Shown piece by piece: positions 57,053 through 64,000 of a stretch of DNA of 64,000 nt (within the stretch, counting starts at the first letter, position 1; each line of letters starts with the position of its first letter). The notes under the pieces are model-generated. The model saw nothing but the letters and a program-made list of their open reading frames with translations, had not been told where the DNA came from and searched no databases. This stretch comes from Streptomyces sp. NBC_01381 (GTDB taxonomy: Bacteria; Actinomycetota; Actinomycetes; Streptomycetales; Streptomycetaceae), in contig NZ_JAPEPI010000001.1 of the NCBI RefSeq assembly GCF_026340305.1, positions 3,286,001-3,350,000 of the forward strand, written 5' to 3'. The position numbers were made by a program, and so were the translations under genes.

Positions 57053-58318
57053 ATGCGGTGGATACGTGCCGCGGGTAGGGGACTCCTGGTCATCGCCGTG
57101 ATCCTGTCCGGGTACGTCGCATCGGGAACCCGGTCCGACACGGTATCCGGCGACGGACGCGGCCCCCTCACGCTGGCCACCGCGGGCGATCTCACCGGCT
57201 ATCTGGGCCCGCTCCTCGAGGGCTGGAACCGCACCCACCCCGGCGAGAAGGTCACCCTCGTCGAGCTCCCGGACTCCGCCGACGAGACCCATGCGCAGAT
57301 GACCACCGATCTGCGCTCGGACAGCAGCCGCTTCGACGTGCTCAACATCGACGTCGCCTGGACCTCGGAGTTCGCCGCCGCGGGCTGGATCGCCCCGCTG
57401 CGGCGCGACAGCTTCCCGCTGAAGAGCTTCCTGCCGCCGGTCGTGGACACGGCCACGTACGACGGGAAGCTGTACGCGGTTCCCTACGTCACCAACGCCG
57501 GGCTGCTCCTGTACCGCAAGGACGTCCTGGCCAAGGAGGGCATCGCGCCGCCGCGTACCTGGGCCGAGCTCGAACGGGCGGCGAAGACCATCGCCCCCAA
57601 GTACGGACTCGACGGATACGCGGGCCAGTTCCTCCCCTACGAAGGGCTCACCGTGAACGCCGCCGAGGCGGTCTACTCGGCGGGCGGCACGATCCTCGGC
57701 GACGACGGCGAGCGCGTCACGGTCAACTCCACGGCGGCCCGCGAGGGCATCGGGTTCCTCGCCCGCGGGGTGCGCGAGGGCTGGATCCCGAAGAAGGCCC
57801 TGACGTATAAGGAGGAAGAGTCCCGGCAGGCCTTCCAGGACGGCCGGCTGCTCTTCCTGCGCAACTGGCCGTACGCGTACGTCAGCGCGTCCGGCGAGAA
57901 GTCCGAGGTCGCGGGGAAGGTCGGCGCCGTACAGCTGCCGGGGGCCGACGGCCCGGGGACGAGTGTGCTCGGCGGCTCGAACCTCGCCGTCAGCTCGCAT
58001 GCGCGGCACCCCGATTCCGCCGCCCGCCTTCTCGCGTATCTCACCGGCGAGAAGGTGCAGCGGCAGGTCCTCACGCGGGGCGCGCTGCCGCCCGTGCGGG
58101 CCGCGCTCTATCGGGACCCCGGTCTCATCCGGAAGTTCCCGTATCTGCCGACGCTGCGCGCGAGCGTGCTCGCGGCGGCACCGCGCCCCAAGAGCCCCCG
58201 CTACGACCAGGTGAGCCTGGCGGTGCAGGCCGCCGTGCATGACGCCATGGCCGGGAATCAGTCGCCCGACGCGGCGGTGCGGCGCCTTGCGCGGGAGCTT
58301 GCGGCGATCTCGCGCTAG
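57053..58318 (+). CDS. Extracellular solute-binding protein, family 1, without lipobox
   Basis: 421 residues from the ATG at 57053, with GGGAGGAA upstream. A hydrophobic N-terminal segment (about 12-26) is followed by VASGTRSD with no Cys, so it is not a typical lipoprotein. The mature part has the type 1 fold: LTLATAGDLTGYL, FDVLNIDVAWTSEFAAAGWI, VPYVTNAGLLLYRKDVL and LGGSNLAVSSHARH. Sugar binding is likely from similarity to maltose-type proteins. No permease or ATPase gene is adjacent, so it may serve the downstream locus or be an orphan. Confidence 0.88.
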   Translation: MRWIRAAGRGLLVIAVILSGYVASGTRSDTVSGDGRGPLTLATAGDLTGYLGPLLEGWNRTHPGEKVTLVELPDSADETHAQMTTDLRSDSSRFDVLNIDVAWTSEFAAAGWIAPLRRDSFPLKSFLPPVVDTATYDGKLYAVPYVTNAGLLLYRKDVLAKEGIAPPRTWAELERAAKTIAPKYGLDGYAGQFLPYEGLTVNAAEAVYSAGGTILGDDGERVTVNSTAAREGIGFLARGVREGWIPKKALTYKEEESRQAFQDGRLLFLRNWPYAYVSASGEKSEVAGKVGAVQLPGADGPGTSVLGGSNLAVSSHARHPDSAARLLAYLTGEKVQRQVLTRGALPPVRAALYRDPGLIRKFPYLPTLRASVLAAAPRPKSPRYDQVSLAVQAAVHDAMAGNQSPDAAVRRLARELAAISR

Positions 58319-58424
58319 CTGTCCTAGTTACATGTTAGGTATCTGAGGCGAGCTTCAGAGGCCTCAGGTGCACCAAAAACTCTGGACATAACACCTCAAT
58401 TCATCCCCGCTTTCTGCCTACTCG

Positions 58425-58463
58425 TTGACACCTCTGCGACATGCCTACTTAACATGCATGCAT
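58425..58463 (+). promoter_or_regulatory. Candidate promoter and palindrome of the alpha-glucoside locus
   Basis: TTGACA (58425-58430) is followed at about 16 nt by ACTTAA, and the perfect palindrome ATGCATGCAT (58454-58463) overlaps the region immediately downstream. This suits repressor control of the GH13-transport operon. It is a sequence-only prediction in the 199-nt gap 58319-58517, which otherwise holds nothing coding. Confidence 0.4.
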
Positions 58464-58517
58464 AACCGCTCGGGTCGCGGTCACTCCACGCACTTCACGT
58501 AGACAGGTCAACGGGTC

Positions 58518-60185
<1,668 letters not shown>

Positions 60186-60240
60186 GATCCGCTCCACCCA
60201 AGAGACCGTCAACTCCTTTGCCCCCGAAGGGACATCAACG

Positions 60241-61563
60241 ATGATGCGACGACGTATCACGCTTGCGAGCTGCACCGCCCTCGCCCTGGCCATGGGCGCC
60301 ACCGCCTGCGGCGGTGGCGACGTCAGCGCCGGTGGCGGTGACAAGTCGCTCGACGGCCAGACGATCACCGTCGCCGGCGTCTGGTCCGGCAGCGAGCAGA
60401 AGAACTTCCAGAAGGTGCTCGACGCCTTCGGCGAGGAGACCGGGGCCAAGGCCCAGTTCGTCTCCACCGGTGACAACGTCTCCACCGTCGTCGGCAGCAA
60501 GATCGAGGGCGGCAACGCCCCCGACGTCGTGATGGTCCCGCAGGTCGGCGTCCTGAAGCAGTTCGCCAAGAAGGGCTGGCTCAAGCCCCTGTCCCAGAAG
60601 ACCGAGCAGGCCGTCGACACCAACTACGCGAGCGTGTGGAAGAAGTACGGCAGCGTCGAAGGCGCCCTCTACGGCCTCTACTTCAAGGCCGCGCACAAGT
60701 CGACCGTCTGGTACAGCCCCGAAGCCCTCGACCAGGCGGGCGTCAAGACCCCCAAGACGTACGAGGACATGCTCAAGGCGGGCGGGACGGTCTCCGACTC
60801 GGGGCTCGCCGCCTTCTCCGTCGCGGGACAGGACGGCTGGACCCTCACCGACTGGTTCGAGAACATCTACCTCTCGCAGGCCGGGCCCGAGAAGTACGAC
60901 CAGCTCGCCGCGCACAAGATCAAGTGGACCGACCCGTCCGTGGTCGACGCGCTCACCACCCTCGGCAAGCTCTTCAAGGACGAGCAGCTGATCGCCGGCG
61001 GCCGCAAGGAGGCCCTGAGCACCGACTTCCCGGGCTCCGTCGAGAAGGTCTTCGGGCCCGAGCCCAAGGCGGGCATGGTCTACGAGGGCGACTTCGTGGC
61101 CGGTGTCGCCAAGGACCAGTTCGACAAGAAGATCGGTACGGACGCCGACTTCTTCCCCTTCCCCGCGGTCGACGGCGGCAAGGCACCCGTGGTCAGCGGC
61201 GGTGACGCCGCGGTCGTCCTGAAGGACGGCAAGAACCAGGAGGGCGCCATGAAGTTCCTGGAGTACCTGGCGACCCCCGAGGCGGCCGCCGTGTGGGCCG
61301 AGGCGGGCGGCTTCCTCTCCCCGAACAAGAAGGTCGACCTCGCGTCGTACGGCGACGACGTCAGCCGCGAGACCGCCAAGTCCCTTGTCGGCGCAGGTGA
61401 TTCGGTCCGCTTCGACATGTCCGACCAGGCCCCCGCGGCCTTCGGCGGCACCAAGGGCATGGGCGAGTGGAAGCTCCTCCAGGACTTCCTGCGCGACCCG
61501 TCCGACCCGAAGGCCACGGCGCGGCGGCTCGAGGCCGCGGCCGCCAAGGCCGACAAGGGCTGA
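60241..61563 (+). CDS. Sugar ABC transporter substrate-binding lipoprotein
   Basis: 440 residues from the ATG at 60241 with GAAGGGA upstream. The lipobox ATAC lies near residue 21 after a short signal peptide. The mature protein follows the family 1 pattern: ITVAGVWSGSEQKNFQKVLDAFGEETG, PDVVMVPQVGVLKQFAKKGWLKPL, and GGDAAVVLKDGKNQEGAMKFLEYLATPEAAAVWA. It should deliver alpha-glucosides to the permeases encoded next. The gap to the preceding gene is 55 nt. Confidence 0.93.
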   Translation: MMRRRITLASCTALALAMGATACGGGDVSAGGGDKSLDGQTITVAGVWSGSEQKNFQKVLDAFGEETGAKAQFVSTGDNVSTVVGSKIEGGNAPDVVMVPQVGVLKQFAKKGWLKPLSQKTEQAVDTNYASVWKKYGSVEGALYGLYFKAAHKSTVWYSPEALDQAGVKTPKTYEDMLKAGGTVSDSGLAAFSVAGQDGWTLTDWFENIYLSQAGPEKYDQLAAHKIKWTDPSVVDALTTLGKLFKDEQLIAGGRKEALSTDFPGSVEKVFGPEPKAGMVYEGDFVAGVAKDQFDKKIGTDADFFPFPAVDGGKAPVVSGGDAAVVLKDGKNQEGAMKFLEYLATPEAAAVWAEAGGFLSPNKKVDLASYGDDVSRETAKSLVGAGDSVRFDMSDQAPAAFGGTKGMGEWKLLQDFLRDPSDPKATARRLEAAAAKADKG

Positions 61564-61568
61564 TCGCC

Positions 61569-62921
61569 GTGACCGCCACTTCCGCCACCTCCGCCGGGCC
61601 CCCGGCCGCCACCGAGGCCGCCCGGCGCAGGCGCCGCGGGCGGGTCATCGCCGTCGTCTTCGTGCTGCCCGCCCTGCTCCTGCTCGGCGCCCTCGTCGTC
61701 TACCCCGTGCTGTTCTCGGCGGGACGCAGCTTCTTCGACGCCTCCGGCACGGAGTTCGTCGGCGGCGACAACTACACCGAGATGTTCCGCGACCCGGCCA
61801 CGCTCAAGGCCATCCGCAACAGCGTCATCTGGGTGGTCATAGCCCCGACGCTGCTCACCGGGCTCGGCCTCATCCTGGCCGTCCTGGTCGAGAAGATCCG
61901 CTGGGCCACCGCGTTCAAGCTGCTGCTCTTCATGCCCATGGCGGTCTCGTTCCTCGCCGCGGGCATCATCTTCCGGCTCGCGTACGACGAGGACCCCGAG
62001 AAGGGTGTCCTGAACGCCGCCGTGGTGGGCGTGCACGACGCCTTCGAGGGCACCTCCTCCTATCCGACCGCGCGTGCCCGTGACGGCCAGGGCCTGACCA
62101 AGGGCGCCGACGGCTCGTACCGTACGACGGCCGCCGCGTCCCCCGGCCAGACGGTCGGTCTCGGCCTTGTCGGCGTCGCGCCCAAGGACCTGCCCGAGGA
62201 CGCCGCGCCCGCATACGCGGCGGCCGGGCGGACGGCCGGCGCGCAGGAACTGCGCGGTGTCGTCTACCTGGACTTCGTACCCGGCGGGGGAGGGAAGCAG
62301 GGCGAGACGGACCGGGCCGAGAGCGGACTGCCGCAGATGCAGGTCGAGGCGGTGCAGGGCGGCAAGACGGTCGCGAGCACCACCACCGGCGCCGACGGCT
62401 CCTTCCGCTTCACGGACCTCGACCCCGGTACGGCGTACAGCGTGCGGCTGCCCGCGGAGAACTTCGCCGCGCCCTACGAAGGCGTCTCCTGGCTGGGCCC
62501 CGCCCTCGTCACCCCGGCCATCATCGGCGCGTATCTGTGGATCTGGACGGGCTTCGCCATGGTGCTCATCGGCGCCGGGCTCGCCGCGCTGCCGCGCGAC
62601 GCCCTGGAGGCGGCCCGGATGGACGGCGCCAGTGAGTGGCAGGTCTTCCGCCGGATCACCGTGCCGCTGCTCGCGCCCGTCCTCACCGTGGTCTTCGTGA
62701 CCCTGGTGATCAACGTGATGAAGGTCTTCGACCTCGTCTACATCATCGCGCCGGGGCCCGTGCAGGAGGACGCCACGGTCCTCGCCACCCAGATGTGGCT
62801 GGTCTCCTTCGGCGGCGGCAACAACCAGGGCCTCGGCAGCGCGCTCGGCATGCTCCTGCTGCTCCTGGTGATCCCCGCCATGGTGTTCAACGTCCGCCGC
62901 TTCCGCAGGAGTCAGTCATGA
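61569..62921 (+). CDS. Sugar ABC permease (MalF-like) with large extracellular insert
   Basis: 450 residues from a GTG at 61569, only 5 nt after the binding protein stop. Membrane helices are at about 26-50, 85-108, 116-138 and, after a gap, about 312-445; the EAA motif is at 347-368 (EAARMDGASEWQVF). Residues about 145-305 form an inserted extracellular domain; 229-298 looks like an SdrD-B/Cna-B-type beta-sandwich with VVYLDF, TTGADGSFRFTDLDPGTAYSVRL. E. coli MalF has an Ig-like P2 loop at a similar place. The stop overlaps the next gene (ATGA). Confidence 0.9.
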   Translation: MTATSATSAGPPAATEAARRRRRGRVIAVVFVLPALLLLGALVVYPVLFSAGRSFFDASGTEFVGGDNYTEMFRDPATLKAIRNSVIWVVIAPTLLTGLGLILAVLVEKIRWATAFKLLLFMPMAVSFLAAGIIFRLAYDEDPEKGVLNAAVVGVHDAFEGTSSYPTARARDGQGLTKGADGSYRTTAAASPGQTVGLGLVGVAPKDLPEDAAPAYAAAGRTAGAQELRGVVYLDFVPGGGGKQGETDRAESGLPQMQVEAVQGGKTVASTTTGADGSFRFTDLDPGTAYSVRLPAENFAAPYEGVSWLGPALVTPAIIGAYLWIWTGFAMVLIGAGLAALPRDALEAARMDGASEWQVFRRITVPLLAPVLTVVFVTLVINVMKVFDLVYIIAPGPVQEDATVLATQMWLVSFGGGNNQGLGSALGMLLLLLVIPAMVFNVRRFRRSQS

Positions 62922-63841
62922 CCGTCACCACTCCCGAACGGCAGGCCGTGGCGCCGGACAAGGAACCGGCGGCCGCCGCACCGGCCACCCGCCCCCGCCC
63001 CAAGGGCCGGATCGGCCGGTGGCTCGGCAGCAGCCTGGTCCAGGCGTTCCTCGTGGTCGTCGCGCTTGTCTGGATCACCCCGCTCGCCGGGCTCTTCCTC
63101 TCCTCGCTGCGTTCCGCCCAGGACAACGCGAGCGGCGGCTGGTGGACCTCCCTGAGCAGCCCGGCGCAGCTGTCCTTCGACAACTACTCGGCGCTGCTCG
63201 GCAACGCCGGGATGACGCAGGCGTTCTGGAACACCGTCCTGATCTCGGTGCCCGCGACCGCCCTGGTCGTCGTCATCGCGGCCCTCGCCGCGTACGCCTT
63301 CGCCTGGCTGGAGTTCCCCGGCAGGGACCCGCTGTTCCTGCTCGTGGTGGCGCTGCTCGTGGTGCCGATGCAGATCGGCCTGCTTCCGGTGGCCAAGCTC
63401 TTCGGTGAGCTGGGGCTTTTCGGCACCATCCCGGGCGTGGTGCTCTTCCACGTCGCCTACGGACTGCCGTTCGCCATCTTCCTGCTGCGCAACTACTTCG
63501 CCGAGATGCCGAAGGAGATGCTGGAGGCGGCCCGGATGGACGGCGGCACGGAGTGGCGGATCTTCACGCGGCTCGTGCTGCCGGTGGGGCGTCCTGCCAT
63601 CGCGAGCCTGGCCATCTTCCAGTTCCTCTGGGTGTGGAACGACATGCTGGTGGCGCTGCTCTTCGCCGACAGCGCCTCGCAGCCGCTGACCGTGGAACTG
63701 CAGTCGCAGATCCGGCAGTTCGGCAGCAACATCGATGTGCTCGCGCCCGGCGCGTTCCTCTCGCTGGTCGTCCCGGTGGTCGTGTTCTTCGCGTTCCAGC
63801 GGCACTTCGTGCAGGGGGTGATGGCGGGCTCCGTCAAGTGA
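62918..63841 (+). CDS. Sugar ABC permease (MalG-like)
   Basis: 307 residues from an ATG overlapping the preceding stop. Six membrane helices, with EAA motif EAARMDGGTEWRIFTRLVLP near residue 205. It completes the permease pair. No ATP-binding gene is present in the locus; in Streptomyces the shared ATPase MsiK commonly serves such transporters. The gene is followed by a very strong terminator hairpin. Confidence 0.95.
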   Translation: MTVTTPERQAVAPDKEPAAAAPATRPRPKGRIGRWLGSSLVQAFLVVVALVWITPLAGLFLSSLRSAQDNASGGWWTSLSSPAQLSFDNYSALLGNAGMTQAFWNTVLISVPATALVVVIAALAAYAFAWLEFPGRDPLFLLVVALLVVPMQIGLLPVAKLFGELGLFGTIPGVVLFHVAYGLPFAIFLLRNYFAEMPKEMLEAARMDGGTEWRIFTRLVLPVGRPAIASLAIFQFLWVWNDMLVALLFADSASQPLTVELQSQIRQFGSNIDVLAPGAFLSLVVPVVVFFAFQRHFVQGVMAGSVK

Positions 63842-63877
63842 GCCCGTACGTACGGGAGTTGCCCGTACGCACAACGC

Positions 63878-63918
63878 GCCGCGGCCCGGTCCTCCACGGG
63901 GGAGGACCGGGCCGCGGC
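63878..63918 (+). terminator. Terminator-type hairpin, perfect 18-bp stem
   Basis: GCCGCGGCCCGGTCCTCC (63878-63895) pairs perfectly with 63901-63918 around a 5-nt loop. It ends the sugar transporter operon and faces the convergent gene at the edge. Confidence 0.85.
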
Positions 63919-63937
63919 ACGTGCGTCGTCGCTGCCG

Positions 63938-64000
63938 TCAGGCCGACGCCGGCGGATACAGATCGCGCGGCAGCTGCGAGGCCGCCGCCGCGTCGAGCAG
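63938..64000 (-). CDS. Unidentified protein (partial, C-terminal 20 residues)
   Basis: Reading the minus strand from the window edge gives LLDAAAASQLPRDLYPPASA and a TGA at 63940-63938. This looks like a genuine protein tail because the frame is open and convergent with the transporter operon terminator, but 20 residues are not enough to name it. Confidence 0.55.
   Translation of the reverse strand: MLDAAAASQLPRDLYPPASA

Overview
The window is chromosomal DNA from a Streptomyces species. Base composition is very GC-rich with strong third-position GC bias, which produces long spurious antisense frames. The gene set includes WhiA, mycothiol-dependent enzymes, an RbpA-family protein, GTG and leaderless starts, and the cluster uvrC-rapZ-yvcK-whiA followed by gap-pgk-tpiA-secG and pgi. 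I see no tRNA, rRNA, prophage, transposase or CRISPR array.

Layout. Positions 1-8.8 kb hold mixed housekeeping and conserved genes: DUF2293 fragment, uridine kinase-like protein, flavin/F420 oxidase family protein, CBS protein, a receptor-type Ser/Thr kinase with a beta-propeller, CorA, a methyltransferase, a pseudouridine catabolism pair and a cupin. From 8.8 to 18 kb lie an MFS exporter, a 28-bp tandem repeat block, ogt, a secreted glycerophosphodiesterase, an MHYT membrane protein, uvrB and two TerD-family genes. A manganese riboswitch (18.2 kb) precedes a TerC-family exporter, followed by a Ca2+/H+ antiporter. From 20 to 31 kb are an MHS-family transporter, aroQ, a metallo-hydrolase, a mycothiol-dependent enzyme, uvrA, an enoyl-CoA hydratase, YceI, an XRE regulator, a second tandem repeat block, a sugar kinase and a Rieske protein. 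From 31 to 34 kb an XRE regulator is divergent from a secreted papain-like protease and its membrane-anchored neighbour.

From 34 to 48 kb comes the conserved core: the uvrC-rapZ-yvcK-whiA operon with ATGA-type overlaps, a large secreted M14 carboxypeptidase, then gap, pgk, tpiA, secG, an RbpA-like gene and pgi. From 48 to 53 kb a carbonic anhydrase-SulP transporter operon is divergent from a two-component system. From 53 to 57 kb is a PadR-controlled ABC exporter. From 57 to 64 kb there is an orphan solute-binding protein and an alpha-glucoside locus (GH13 enzyme, binding protein, two permeases, no ATPase).

The most striking regulatory picture is a DNA-repair theme. uvrA, uvrB, ogt and a TerD-family gene each carry an upstream element fitting TTGTCAGTG-N8-TAnnnT, the RecA-independent (PafBC/ClpR-type) damage promoter known from mycobacteria and proposed for streptomycetes; uvrC has a degenerate version. 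In uvrB, uvrC and ogt the -10 hexamer sits exactly 7 nt before the ATG, implying leaderless damage-induced mRNAs. Other notable points are the riboswitch with a built-in anti-Shine-Dalgarno, two unusual tandem repeat blocks derived from gene 3' ends, a TerD protein fused to an apparently inactive FtsK-like domain, and a sugar permease with an Ig-like/SdrD-B-like domain inserted in an extracellular loop.
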